64,000 bases of DNA from Henricia sp. BOLD:AAB3569 (lineage: Eukaryota > Echinodermata > Asteroidea > Spinulosida > Echinasteridae): assembly GCA_037783545.1 (NCBI GenBank), contig JBBELK010000293.1, positions 1,302,001 to 1,366,000 on the forward strand. The letters are read 5' to 3'. The notes below the pieces were generated by a model. That model was not told the DNA's origin. It saw nothing but the letters and a program-made list of their open reading frames with translations, and did not search any database. Shown here one piece after another: positions 1 through 12,248 of the stretch. How positions within the stretch are numbered: the stretch's first letter is position 1; each line of letters starts with the position of its first letter. A program made the position numbers and the translations under genes.

Positions 1-336
1 TGCAATATTTTCATACTTGGGTCATTCCATAAAAACGGGACATAGTGTCCCCTAACGTCGTGACACTTCTGGAGTTGATGTTTTTTTAATTTATAATAAT
101 TACCGGACTTCAGAGAACGATTACCCTCGGCATATAAAGAACATATGACCTCATGAATCGAACACCACGTTTATCTGTTGATACTACCTAAAACAAAACG
201 GCGGCGAGAACAATTCAATAAACTTGTCGAAATGTAACAAGGTTCTACAGCTGGGTAAAATCAGCAACTACCTTTTCCAGAACGAAACTGGTCAAAAAGA
301 CTTGAAATGTAATCGCAAGAGTTGGAAAATGCCTTG

Positions 337-376
<40 letters not shown>

Positions 377-1599
377 TTACGTCGTGGATCGAACAACTTT
401 CTTGAATATTTTCAAGACTATGATACCGAGACATATCTAACCGTTTGTAAATTAGAAATTGCATAGAAATTTCTTTAAACAATTTTGTTAACTTAATAAG
501 GCCATTTTTTACAAATGCATAAAAATGCCACACTGGCTCATTTTGTATAGAAATACTCACTTACAATCAAATGAAACAACATGTCAGGATTATTGTAACT
601 TCTTTATTCATATCTTAGGAAATTGGTATTCCGAAAAACAAGTGGGCACATAAAGGTTAGAATAAATATACATGAGAATCTAACAAAGTACATTGTATGG
701 CGGTAAGCCTTATGTATACAAATGATCAGCGAAGTAAGACCATTCAAGCATTACTTGTTTCTAAAGATGTCCTCAAGTACGTATTTGCCTGGCTTAACTT
801 TAATTTGCTATTTGATTGTAGTTTTAGGTTTTGAAATTGCAAGGAATATATAAATGACTAACAACCGAGCTCTGAAACCACAAGAGAATACTTGGCTTAT
901 TGAAGGCATGACTTCACATTCGTCCTTGAATCATCAGGGTTCAAATTAAATGCACTTTTTTTCTCCGTGATTTCAGGGAATTAACACAATTAAATTACAT
1001 ATTCAGACGGTAATAGTTCAAAGAAATAACATCACATGGTTACGAAACTTTAATAGTACATGGAACATGTAAATTTGTGGTGTTGCCTTTTCAAACGTTT
1101 GTTCGGTTTAACGACGTGATGTGGATTAGTTTGTTTTTACGGAATAAAAACAAATTAATTCACTAAACTGAACGCAGGAAAGTAGTTAGTTACACGGGCC
1201 GGGAGATGAGTAATTGTTATGCTTAAAAGGTAATTATGTTGATAATTAACGTACAATATTTCCGTTTAAGCATTGTATTCATAATCTTGGCGCAAATAAA
1301 ATACATCATGAAATTCATATACACTTTGACTCGCCCTTTTCTTGAAGTAAAGGGACACAGCTTTTTAGCTGCATGAAGAAAGTTATGTTTTCGTTTTAAA
1401 GGAGTTTTCCAGATTTTGTTTCTTCAGAAAATTTATTTCGTTCTAACATTACAACACAATCATATAAAATACCTCCCCAAATGGGAAAGGGAAAGGAAGA
1501 GGCACGCGTGGTTTCCGCGCTTTGCTGCAGGCGCTCGTCTCCCGACTCCTTGGCTTTTGAGCCTGCATTTAACCCGGCGATAGAGCCTACTACTGCTCG
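1..1599. other. gene-free AT-rich stretch with poly-C tract
   Basis: No reading frame with protein-like composition and no convincing exon is visible on either strand. The only distinctive object is the homopolymer at 341-376. The last 100 bases (about 1,495-1,590) are GC-richer and look like part of an older repeat beside the element that starts at 1,600. Confidence 0.6.
341..376. repeat. poly-C homopolymer (36 nt)
   Basis: An uninterrupted run of 36 C residues. The short proline- or glycine-run reading frames that cross it are by-products of the homopolymer. It could form i-motif or, on the other strand, G-quadruplex structure. Its exact length may be an assembly artefact. Confidence 0.95.
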
Positions 1600-1841
1600 G
1601 GGGACAATTTCATAAAGCTGTTAAGCAAAACAAATGTGCTTAATCAAAAAATGGTTTCCTTTATAAAAATGGGTTAATGGTCGAAATTGCATGTCAACTT
1701 GTGTTTTTCACAAGAATATCTGCTGTTCTTGCTAAAAACACAAGTTGACATGCAATTTTGACTATTAACCCATTTTTATAAAGCAAACAAATTTTTGATT
1801 AAGAATTTTTTTCTGCTTAACAGCTTTATGAAATTGGCCCC
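1600..1841. mobile_element. palindromic TIR element, AATTTCATAAAGC family, copy 1
   Basis: The two halves are near-complete inverted copies: the left half begins GGGACAATTTCATAAAGCTG and the right half ends in its complement (CAGCTTTATGAAATTGGCCC). Inner arms pair through the CACAAGTTGACATGCAATTT segment around 1,740-1,760. No coding capacity, so a non-autonomous (MITE-type) element. A related copy lies at 51,435-51,648 with the same ATGAAATTGGCCCC end. Confidence 0.8.
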
Positions 1842-2050
1842 AGGTCTGCAGTTTCCTTCCCCAGTGCATGGAGCTATGCCCAGTGCAAGCATCAGGTACC
1901 CATTGTACCCCGGGTGGAGAGAAGCAATGCGTGACAAAATACCTTGCTCAAGGGTCACGCGCCATGGATGGGCCCGACCAGGATTCGAACCCGCTACCTT
2001 TGGAACTAACCCAGGTTTTAATACGATCCACTAGACCGCTCCCCCATAGT
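1842..2050 (-). mobile_element. tRNA-derived SINE
   Basis: On the - strand the unit starts with an A-box-like GAGCGGTCTAGTGG, then a B box GGTTCGAATCC, then the CCCTTGAGCAAGG motif seen in the other SINEs here (26.4, 30.7 and 54.9 kb). The family is Pol III-driven by its internal promoter. The TIR element at 1,600-1,841 abuts its 3' end. Confidence 0.75.
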
Positions 2051-5000
2051 ACTCCACAAATGGGGGAAAAACAGGACAAACGGTTAGTGCAATCACTGCA
2101 TGGAACACTAAAACACACTCTTTAACCGCAGACGTAGGGGAAAGCACCTAAATTTGTCCCATCACAATGTCTTTTTTTTCCGCATCGGATTTCTGGCGTG
2201 CATTCGCAGGAAACAGGAATTTAAAAGAGCAGAACAATTACACATTTTTATGATTGTATTGATTATTTTCCGGGTTCAACCAAACATTTCTGCTCTCGGT
2301 CAGTGGGTGTCCAAACCGTGACAAAAATAAACCAGCATAAAACAGGGGCCCAATATTTACATACAAAGGATTGCGTGCGAAAGCTCGGTATCCAGCTGTA
2401 CACATGTGGACCGTACCGAGCATGTGAATACTCACATGTACTGTGCATGTTCGGTTGGCCTGTGCTAGTGCTTGGCTGTGCCAGGCAAGTTTGACATCCA
2501 GCCGACCATATTATCACCATATCGTGCACTTTCAGGATTTCCCAAACAAATGACGCAATACATGGCCTTTCGAGAGCCTTCCCGGAAAAATACCCCTATC
2601 TGAGTAGGATGGGATCTACCATTATTGGATCCTCCTTACTTATTATTATTGATGGAGAATTCAGGCTGTTCATTTAGTCCCGGGGAATTCTTCGGTTGTT
2701 TTCCTTGTCATTTATTTTGTTTTTCTCGAATTCATGACATTTTCTGTGAAGAAACGTTTAGAAGTCTATCTTAAAATAAATGGAAAAAGTAAATATTGCG
2801 TTAATCGGCCCCTCATTTCAGTGGAAAATAATGGTTTAGTCCAAGGTAACCCGGAGCTAGCTGCACGTGATACGACGAGCGAGACCGTGCCTGTTTTATC
2901 CGGTTTCCATGTTCTTGGAAGAATTTATACAATGCGTATATTACAAGGACTCTAGCATCCACTACCTGCGCTAAAAAGCATCTAAATCCAGATAACATAA
3001 AGCACAAATTATATTTGTAAGGATTAATGTACGTTTTTGCGTGTATTGTTTGGATATTCCTTCCAAAAGAGGAAGGAAAGGGAGCTTGTTATGGTTAAAA
3101 TCTCCTTACGTCTGCATGATTTGCATAAAGGCATTGTGGGCGAGTCCCCACACCTGCCAGCTCTGTGATTGGTAATTTCTTTATGCAACCATTTTGGGCA
3201 CATCCTTGAAATGCATTTGACAGACTCAAAACAAAGTAGCCTAGCCAGCTTGCAAGTCATCGTGCAATATTTTGCCAATTTTCCCAGCACAGATGATAAA
3301 CTCTCTCGAATAGACTGACGTGTATTTCCATGGAAATTCCGATTCAAGGTGAACATTCGTACGTGTCCGTGGACATTGTGGTGACATATGATTGAACCTC
3401 CATGATTGAACCGAAAGTGTTTTGATGTAGGCCTATTCCACAAAAGTCTGGCAATTTGGAACAAAGGAGAATTTTTGTGACAAATTTCCCGAATTTTATT
3501 GAGACAAAAGAATAAGGTCAAACATCGGCTCGATCCGAATCATCAGATCATTGGTACCAACACTGACATGTAAGTACTTCTGAAATCTCATGGTTCTAAC
3601 TTTATTAACAACAAAACTAAGAATGTCTTTAACGTTTTTCTATAAAGATTGTATTTTAAAATGATTTATACATTCCAAATGTCATAATAAATGTTCACAA
3701 TTATTATATAAAAAAATTAAAAAATATTCTCCAGTTAAAGAATACTGTCGATAAACTTCCTTGTAGAAATTTCAGCCACATAGATCCAATAATATTTGTA
3801 GATTCAGTAATATATATAAAAACTGAAAAAAACATGCTTGGTTTTGTGTGTGTTGAATGAATGATAAACAAATAGTCTGCAGACAATTTCTTTAAAGGCC
3901 CTGTACTGTAGATGATCTGTTGTTGAGCGATTATGCGAATAAAACCGTTATAAATCAAAAGAAAGACATCAACAAACTCATCCAAAGAAATTTTAGCTCC
4001 GTCAAATGTACCACGTACGTTTAAAAAAACCATGAAAATCCATATGCGTTTTCCTGGTCTTGGCAGGGTGTTTCAAATATTCGTTCTCAGTTGATCGGGT
4101 ACTATGTGGCTTGCGTCATGCACTGTGTGGCGCACATCATATACTGCGTGTGCGCGCGATCCATAAAAATGCATCGCGTTGGAACATACACATGGAGTAC
4201 ACAGCGCCTATGCATTTTGGACCGCGTAGATGCGAACCAAAAATAAGTAAATTGTTTGCAAACGATCTAAATAATTTCATCTTTACGGATTATTTTCTGG
4301 TAAAATTATATCATTTTGAGCGAAAACCTTTCATTGGATAGTTGCTATTAATTCAATATTTACTTTCAGAATTTGTCCCCTGTAAACTCGTCGATTACTT
4401 TTTGGGGTCATTGCAAATGATACACTGGGCCTTTAAAAAAAGCACCTTCAGTTGGCAATTTCTCCCACAAAGGTACCATTTTTCACAGGAAATAAAATCA
4501 TGTGGTGTTTGTTACCATTGCTATCAGCACTTCTAGTCAGGTTTTTCTTGTCAACTCGTGAAGTAAAAATTTGGGTCTGCCGAAATGATGTACTGGGGCT
4601 TTAGGCCACATCTAGTTTTGCTTTCACAGTTATTGCTGAATGTGTTTTACATGTATGCCAGTACTGCACATGTATTAAATTATGGAGTTGCAGTATTGTA
4701 TACGCAAACATGCTGTCATCGGGTCATTGACTCTGAAAAAAACACTGTTTTTGCCTTGCGGCATGTTGATTTTGATGTGGAGGGACATTTTTTCTCCAGT
4801 CATGTCGCCCGAGGTAGGCGTGAGGAATTTCACTGGTCCAATAGGTGGGGAAATTATTTGATCGGAAGCTATGCACTCTGAACAAGTCCCTCGCCTATTA
4901 ATTATGAGTTGGTAAACTCACTATATGAGTAAATTGTTTGAATGCAAACTCACCACTATTGTTTAGCAATTATGGTTTTAAAAATGTTTTTTTTAAAAGG

Positions 5001-5222
5001 ACTTTTTTTTTCAGCCAGTCTCCTACATGTGCAAAAACTTGCGTGTTTTACATGAATAGCATGCATCAGGTGACATTTTTCCTTACACATGCACACTTTA
5101 GTATCCAGACGATCAGACTAAATTGTTGTTGCTATGTAATGTGACGCCGGGTGCACACAGCAGGTGTGAAGTACAAAATCAATACCGTGTTCACTGTAGG
5201 AGAGAATGGCATAAAGCAACCA
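2051..5222. other. no gene recognised; dispersed repeat fragments
   Basis: I see no supported exon in this interval. Short open frames here lack conserved composition and splice context. It contains one dispersed repeat (3,185-3,560, listed separately). Around 4,390-4,605 there is a fragment of the family whose fuller copy lies at 33,788-34,170 (shared words GGTCATTGCAAATGATACA and TTTTTCTTGTCAACTC). Confidence 0.5.
3185..3560 (-). repeat. dispersed repeat, inverted relative to 6,240-6,480
   Basis: The complement of this stretch reads through words shared with 6,320-6,390, including ATATTGCAC.ATGACTTGCAAG and TTTGTTTTG..TCTGTCAAATGC. The two copies are about 3 kb apart in opposite orientation. 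No termini or coding function could be defined. Confidence 0.6.
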
Positions 5223-5990
5223 CTGTTGGTTGCTAGGCAATGGCGTGCACCACATAGCAATAATAGCATAGTGTGTGGACTTTTTAAACTGCACCTCCAA
5301 TTAAAAGTGAAAAATTGAGAGCGTCATTCATAGTGTAAAGGTTACATGCAAAATGCTAATAATTATTACTTCCTTATGGTGTACCATGGATTGGACGACA
5401 AAAGGCCTGTCCGCATTAGACTATTTTGGGAAAACTTACCGAGACGATGGGTACTTTCCCATTTTTAATCCAGTGCGGACAGACTAGGACGTTTTCCTCT
5501 CATTAAGTCCAACGGTTACTTTTCCTGGCCAACTGCTGCCGAGGAAAATTGACCAGGAGGTGACTTTTCCCGAGACGATAAGTCCAATGCGGACACATCG
5601 AGTCGGTAAAAGCGCTCTGGATACCTACGTCCGTGTCGTGAAGGTCAAACTGCGAAGGGACACTGCGCATGCTAGCTCCCACAGTCTCGGTAACATTTTC
5701 CCGTGTCAAAAAGTCCAAATGCGGACAGCAATAAAATTTTGCCATTTTTCATTTTACCATCGTCTAGGTAAAACCTCCCCAAAAACAAGTCCAATGCAGA
5801 CACGTCTTTAGTTGCTTGGCATTGGTGTGCACCACATAGCAATAATAGCATTGTAGTATGTGACTTTCTACACCTCCAATTGAAAGTGAAGAATTTGAAG
5901 CGCCATTCATAGTGTAAAGGTACATGCAAAATGCTAATAACTATTGATTCCTCTATGGTGTAACAAGGATTGGACAACAAAGTATCAGTC
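5223..5990. repeat. direct duplication (about 175 bp) flanking a TIR element
   Basis: The segment 5,223-5,400 (starting TTGGTTGCTAGGCAATGGCG) is repeated at 5,815-5,990 with small differences. Both contain GTGCACCACATAGCAATAAT, ACCTCCAATT.AAAGTGAA and ACATGCAAAATGCTAATAA. A GTCCGCATTGGAC-family element sits between the two copies. Confidence 0.8.
5401..5809. mobile_element. GTCCGCATTGGAC-word TIR element, copy 1
   Basis: It begins AAAGGCCTGTCCGCATTAGA and ends with the inverted counterpart TCCAATGCAGACACGTCTTT. Internally it repeats the word CCAATGCGGAC / GTCCGCATTGG in both orientations, together with the GGTAAAATTTTACC-type segment. Further copies lie at 13,801, 20,029 and 33,291, with a weak one near 38,745. 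No transposase is encoded. Confidence 0.8.
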
Positions 5991-6474
5991 AATGTTGCTT
6001 AAATTGAAAATGACAATTATTGTTTTTGTCTGCTAAAACTAATATGCCATATTACAAAAACAATGTACGTATGTATATATACATTATAGGCGTATGTGTG
6101 TGTGAGTGGTACTTGGCCAATTAGTCATACACAGCTACACAAACTGTTATTTGGTAATAGTGATTTTTATAACCGATGTACACACCTGGCTGTACATGAC
6201 TACATGCAGTATGGCCAACAATTATGAAAAAAAATTGGTTGCTTAATGCAACCATATGCTGACAATTGAGTTTCTATGGAAGTACACGTCAGTTCGTTTA
6301 AAAGGGTTCACCTTTGCTGGGAAATATTGCACAATGACTTGCAAGTTGGCTCATAGCCCCTTTGTTTTGCCTCTGTCAAATGCTAAACAAACACACGTAT
6401 ATTTTTGGAGATTTGATTTTTGTATGATCGTTTTGGCAATTAATGACAACATTATCAGTACCATTAATTTATAG

Positions 6475-7560
6475 GGATTAGAAGTACAATGTAGGTTTGG
6501 TCAGTTTTAAACATATGTTAAAACCAGATAGGGTCCTATAGGCACTGATAAATGGCCCAGGCCGAAGGTGCGGGCCATAATCAGTGCCCAGGACCCTAGC
6601 CGATTTTAAACGGATTGTTTAAAACTTGCCAAACCTACTTTTAATCCCATTCATAAACACCTTTTTGCGTAAATCGGTAAAACTCACCAAAATTAGCTCG
6701 TCGTTTTGCATTCACTTTCTACACCCACAGTGTCAATACCGCGTTCGTACAACTGCTACATGTAGCTGTGCGTCAATATATTTTTGTTCGATTGCGCGCG
6801 TTACGCGTAGTGCAAGCGTGTTGTACGTGCACGCACACGACTGGGTACCTGTGCACAATTTGCTTTCGGGAGCGTGCAGTTTCTGTGTGCATGTGCGTGT
6901 TCCATACGCGCCGACCAGAGCGCGGGCGCAGCCGCGCCGCTAGCCAGGCTCAAAAGTGTTTAATACTGACTGTCTTAAATTTATCGCTTGTTTAAAACTG
7001 CCCACCTGATGTGCTTTCAGCCAATAGGGATGCGTAAACTGTCTAAGGTATTTATGAATATAGGAATAAAAGTGGGTTTGGTAAGTCTTAAACATACGTT
7101 TAAAACCAGCTACTGTAGGGGCCTGGATGAGTGATAATGGCCCGAGCCGCAGAACATATAGACTGGTCAAACCCACTTTTATTCCCATTCATAATAGCTT
7201 TTTGTGTTAATCAGTAAAACTCACAAAAATTCTTTGATAATCTTGTCATTTTGCCCTGTTGTGCAGCAATTTCCTACATATACATGCATAACATCGGGTT
7301 CGTTCAAACTGGTGTGCGTCGTGCACGCACACACGTAGGTACGTACTTAATTGTCACAGCTAGTGCACATGTTACTTTCTTTCAAGAGCATGCAGTTTCC
7401 GTGCGAGTGTTCCTTAAAGCGCTGAATAGGGCGCGGGCCAGGGTAAAAAGTGTTTAAGACTGGCCGGTCTTTATCGTCCATTTAAGACTGGCCACGTGAC
7501 GTGCTCTCAGCTAATGAGGATGCGTAAACTATCTAAGGTATTTATGAATTTGAGTTCAAA
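6475..7560. repeat. tandem duplication, unit about 500-580 bp
   Basis: Two consecutive copies: unit A about 6,475-7,060, unit B about 7,063-7,560. Both open with an inverted-repeat segment (GGTTTGGT...AAAACCAG and, further on, CCAAACC.ACTTTTA.TCCC). They continue through AAAAGTGTTTAA and end GATGCGTAAACT.TCTAAGG. GC-rich, CpG-containing middles (around 6,770-6,940) have diverged between the copies. Confidence 0.8.
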
Positions 7561-7808
7561 TACATTGGTATTTGGATATTCTACCGGGTACGCAAAAAGT
7601 ACTAGTGCAGCACAACTGGACCCTGGATGACCATTATAAACAACCTTGACCTTCGGATATAAAATATTAATAACTGCAGATGCATGCTAGTGCTGGCAAT
7701 ATTACACGGAACAACTTTAAAATTTTCATTTTGTTGTTAAACATTATAAATTTTATTGTTACAATATCGAAGAGAATTAGTCTCTACGATTTGAGCTAAA
7801 TAAGGTTC

Positions 7809-8048
7809 ATATCAATTAGGGTTTGTTTTGCCCGTAACTTGGGTAAGGTTATGAGACATCTGCCTAGTATGCAGGAGGTCATGGGTTCAAGTCCCACCTC
7901 GGCACGCTATGAAGTTTTTCCTATAGTGTCTCGGGGAAGCACCGAGTGTATACCTGCAGTATGCAGTTAACTGTTTCGTGATTAGGCACCATGCCTAGAT
8001 GTTGCGCAAGTTATGTTGGGTAAGGACAAAACAGACCCTAATTGATAT
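7809..8048. mobile_element. TIR element with a tRNA-like interior
   Basis: Left end ATATCAATTAGGGTTTGTTT and right end AAACAGACCCTAATTGATAT are inverted copies with one mismatch. Inside, 7,850-7,905 looks like a tRNA: a TTATGAGACATCTGCC segment and a B box GGTTCAAGTCCC. This combines a DNA-transposon frame with Pol III promoter sequence. No protein is encoded. Confidence 0.75.
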
Positions 8049-8618
8049 TCATTCTCCTTGACGCGAGCGAAAGTCACATTCACGATCTACATAAGGTTTG
8101 TGAGTTATATGATCCGTATTTGAGTTTTTAAGGTTTTACTGTCCTAGTTCTTTCTTGAAAATCAGGAAACTTGTATCATAAGCTACATCCCTATACAGGG
8201 AAGTATAGTCGTAACATGTTAGAGAATATTTCACAACCAGGAAGCTGTTAGCTGCCTGCTTGGCTGAGTGTGACCTGGCCTGCATTCCTAATAATGGCAT
8301 GCTATTTCAGTTGGCACAGCAGACAGGGAATGGTTTGGGGAATTTTGGCCTTGGTTTATGAATACTATTCTGTGCAAAAATCAGGGCATGTTTATGGTTA
8401 CACACCCAAGCTTATAAATGCAAAGTCGGATTAAAACTAGGCTCAGCAAAATCCTCTGCTAAGCATGTGTCAATTTTAGAGTATACAAGTTTATAAAACT
8501 AAATTGGAGATGGCATAAATTTCAGTTCATCTGCATATAGCCAAGAAAAACATATACCGGTAGGCCTACGTGTTGGTGGAACATCTCGTGTCAATATTCT
8601 TTGCAGTCTCATTGGCAG

Positions 8619-9095
8619 GGCTGTAGTCAAGTCCCCACTTTCTGAGTCCGAGTCCTAGCTTGGTGTCCGAGTCCTCGAGTCCGAGTCCAGCAAATATCCG
8701 AGTCCTCAGCATGCAGGCTGAGTCCGAGTCGGAGTCCTGCAGAGTCCTTATTTCAATTTCGAGTGCAAGTGTCAATGATCGTGCCTATGATCTTTGGCAG
8801 CTCGTAAGTTTGCTTTAGGCTGAGAAAAATTTTCTTTGCGAGGTGAGATACGTGCTCAAAATTATTGTAAGCGGTAGAAATTATTTATTTTACATTCTCA
8901 GAATTTTATTTCACATGTTCGAAATACTTTTGGCCCCAAAATAAATTAAAATAGACACTTTTTGTAAAATATTGTATATTTATTTTGTTCACTGGACTCG
9001 GATGGACTCGGCCCAAATCTCTCAGTCCTTACCGTCTGAGTCCGAGTCCTTGAAAATCGAGACTCGAGTCCGGACTCGAGTCTTGGCTCCAAGAC
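8619..9095. mobile_element. ACTCGAGTCC-word repeat element, copy 1
   Basis: Both ends are dense in GAGTCCGAGTCC and in palindromic ACTCGAGTCCGGACTCGAGT, around a plain AT-rich centre (8,770-8,990). A short internally deleted derivative lies at 42,785-42,870 and a larger relative at 60,575-61,045. No coding capacity. Confidence 0.75.
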
Positions 9096-9588
9096 CTTTG
9101 TCATTTGTTTGTTCTCATAGTGCGACGTCTGCACAGTATTCTATTCTGCTGTTTGTTTCGGCACATTTCTATCGATTCTTACGCTTTTGACCAGACTTCG
9201 ACAAAGATCTTGGATATTTGCTCTGTGGCTGCTTAACTTTTTCTTTGTTTTGAGCCAATATTCCCCCGAAAAGCTGGGGAAGCCAATCAGTGATCGAGAT
9301 CAGATGCCCTCGTGATTATGATTTGAAACCGTGCGCGTGCGAATGTATATATATACGTACAGCAAGCACGCACGCGCACTGCATTGTACAGCTTATAGGA
9401 TGGACACAATGCGTTACTATGGTAGTGACAATGCGAGGCCAAATTTGCATATGACTGTCCGTCATCACTCATCAAGTGAGTAGGTCATTATAGCGCGGTC
9501 TGGTAGCACAGACTAGTCGCTTACTGGCAAAATAAGGAAACATGACTTTCATTTATTTAACAGACCGTGAAAAAAATTCGGTAGTAAA

Positions 9589-10313
9589 GCCCTTTTCACA
9601 CGACAACAAAAAAACTTGCAATTAAGGCTTGAGACAGAATTTTGGGCGATTTCGCATATCACACGGCACAGCAAAACGTTTCACTAGCATTCCTTGAGAC
9701 GAGTATGCTTTTTTTCGCTGGCCGCCGGCAGACCAATAGAGTATGCGCGTAATGTTGCTAGTACAGCGACTCTTTGAGGTCGCACGTGATGCTCTCCTTT
9801 GATAACGCATACGTCTTTCCCGTGTTGCAAACCTTCTCCTCCGTTGGATTCGCAGTTGTTGTGATCGGCGGTGTTGGTTAATTAAATATAAAGAGTGGAG
9901 CCAAAATAGCAGTAAAATCATGTTGGAGTTGGCCATTGCTAGCTTAATACATGATTCGCGCGGGGGAGATCGAAGTTTCGATCATCGGCGCGGTCGGATC
10001 TGTCAGACACTAGCGCGCGCACTATCACAAAGGTCGTTTGATGAGGTCCCCATGCATGGGCATTGCGTTAGCTGTCGCAAGGGACGTTGTACATTTCGTT
10101 TCACACGATCGTTCTCAAGGATACCTAATTGTGAAATCTTCCGCTAGCGGAAGATTTTGTCGAAGGTCGGGACCAGGTCCGTCAAAATATCTCAAGCATT
10201 GAGAAATTCTCAAGGAATGCTTGTCACTGTCCAGCATGGGTGTCCTCTCACACGAAGAGCATGAGAAAATATCTTAAGCCTTGCGAGTTTTTTGGCCTTG
10301 TGTGAAATTGGCA
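9589..10313. mobile_element. TIR element (CCTTTTCACACG / TGTGTGAAATTGG ends)
   Basis: The left end (TTCACACGACAACAAAAAAA, then ACTTGCAA..AAGGCTT) matches the complement of the right end (AAGCCTTGCGAGTTTTTTGG, then CTTGTGTGAAATTGG). The interior is CpG-rich and contains GCATTCCTTGAGA in both orientations (9,690 and 10,210). Non-autonomous. Confidence 0.65.
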
Positions 10314-10970
10314 AAAGATGAAAATACATGTATGGGTGGGTTGTGGGGGGTGCATGATGGGGGTAGGGGTGGTGGTTGTGAGTTGTAGAATCATCACACT
10401 TTTGTTTTTGTCTAATGACCACACTTAAAACTCATAAAATGTCACTAATTTTAAACAGTATAATTAACGGTTACAATTAAATACATAATTTTTTTTCCTC
10501 ACGGATACTTTTGTTTTGTCAACAATTTTCTAGGTCTATTTTTTAGTCATAAATTCTTAAAGTACTTGGCAAAGAACATTTTTTTCCTGACTCTTTTTTA
10601 GGGGCTGGCAGAATTTGTGCCAATTGAGGAAGCATACTCAATTTACCCTTGGTATTTGTTGACATACAGAAACACTGCACTGGGTGGACCCCACCTGTCA
10701 TAGAAATGTGATTGGCCTTTCAATGAACTCTAGACTTGACTCAGTCCAGTTGGGAGTGTACCATAGCTAGGACAAGTACGGTACAGTACCTGTGTGCACA
10801 TCAGTTACTTTATTATACTGTGTGTATTTTATAAAGAAGTTGTAATTTGGGAAATGACCTTCCTCTCTTTTTGCTGACTTGTTTACACCACCAATGCTTC
10901 AGAAAACATTTCCTTGCATGGTTTTTGTGTTATGGTAAGAAAAATGAGTGTGTTGGCCTATACACACTTT

Positions 10971-11838
10971 TTAAAGGAGCGTGACCAGATTACACTTTTT
11001 TTCTCCATACTTTTCCCGGGCTTACCTCATGGGTCCTGAGATTTTTGTATCATAACATCCGTCATATTTTTCTCATTACGAATCTGAAACTCCCGCGCTT
11101 CTAGGCCGCATATTTCTGAGGATATCGTCGAAAAACCACCGAAGTTTTGTAAACTAATTTATCGGGAGCAGACAGCACAGTGTTCAACACGTACACCATG
11201 CACGACATATGCGTCTGCAAAAAATCCTGATAAAATTGGGGACGGTTTCGACTTTGAACAATTTTGGCGAAAAGCAGCCTAGTTCTTTGGCTTTATTTAC
11301 GCGAATCGCTACACAGCGCTATGCACGCCACCTAACTATGAATTTTTACTGCTGGTGGCGCTGTAACGTTTTGTTAGACTGGTTCCTACTCCACATATTC
11401 CACATACAACGAATGAATATGAGAGTTCGTTGTATGTGCAATATATGTGGAGCGTACGGCACGAGTTCGTTCAATGTCAGTTCAAGGGTCATTAAAAGTC
11501 TTTTTTTTAAGTCGAAATACTGATCCTGTGCATTTTAATATTTTGCAAGGAGGTTCAAATGTGATTAGAAATCATGCTACAGCTATTAGCACTATGAAAT
11601 ATCATAGTCGGAAAAGCCAACTTTAGTCATATGTATGCATGGAAGCGAAACAGCGCGATATCGATTTGTGTCACTACTTATGATCAAATCGTTGACCTAC
11701 TCTCAAATTTTCACCTTAATATTTTGTATTTTTTTGTTTTATTTTTTTGTCATGAATATTATTTTTGGGCGGTATTTTATATGATTGTTAAGTTAGATCG
11801 AGATCAAATTTCCAGAAAATCTGGACACGCTCTTTTAA
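10971..11838. mobile_element. TTAAAGGAGCGTG-family TIR element, long copy
   Basis: Starts TTAAAGGAGCGTGACCAGAT and ends with the inverted TCTGGACACGCTCTTTTAA. A shorter copy lies at 28,005-28,352. The long copy contains an inner palindrome at 11,390-11,452 (CTCCACATAT... / ...ATATGTGGAG). A 104-codon open frame inside has no recognisable domain. Confidence 0.75.
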
Positions 11839-11910
11839 TTAAGACCAAGTTGTAATTTTCTTACAGAAGGTAAAATTGTGGTATATTTGTTACCATTCCT
11901 ATGAACACTC

Positions 11911-12075
11911 AAGCGGGCCTCCCACTGTGCGATTTTGGCCACGAATTTCCTACGATTGGCTACGATTTGGTACGATTACCAGAGACTGTCTATATAGACT
12001 CTACACACACTCGTACTTAATCGTAGCTAATCGTAGGAAATTCGTGGCAAAAATCGCACAGTGGGAGGCCCGCTT
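11911..12075. mobile_element. 165-bp palindromic MITE
   Basis: Almost fully self-complementary: AAGCGGGCCTCCCACTGTGC at the left, GCACAGTGGGAGGCCCGCTT at the right, with arms running through ACGAATTTCCTACGATT. It interrupts the repeat family whose intact form is at 33,788-34,170: TTACCATTCCTATGAACACT is left of it and CAACTCATGAAGTAAAAATT right of it. Confidence 0.85.
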
Positions 12076-12248
12076 TAGAGTGACGTTTTCTTTTCAACTC
12101 ATGAAGTAAAAATTTGGAAGATTGCAAAGATATACGCTTGTAATGAGCCTTCATTTATATTAGACCTTGAAAAAATTGTTTGGATGTTTTCCTGATTGCA
12201 TTTCTTTATTGCACATGTACATGTACCTCACGGCATTTCCGACAGCTA

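Noticed and set aside
3024..3521. 165-codon - strand frame
   Set aside because: It coincides with the dispersed repeat shared with 6,240-6,480, has no recognisable domain and no splice context.
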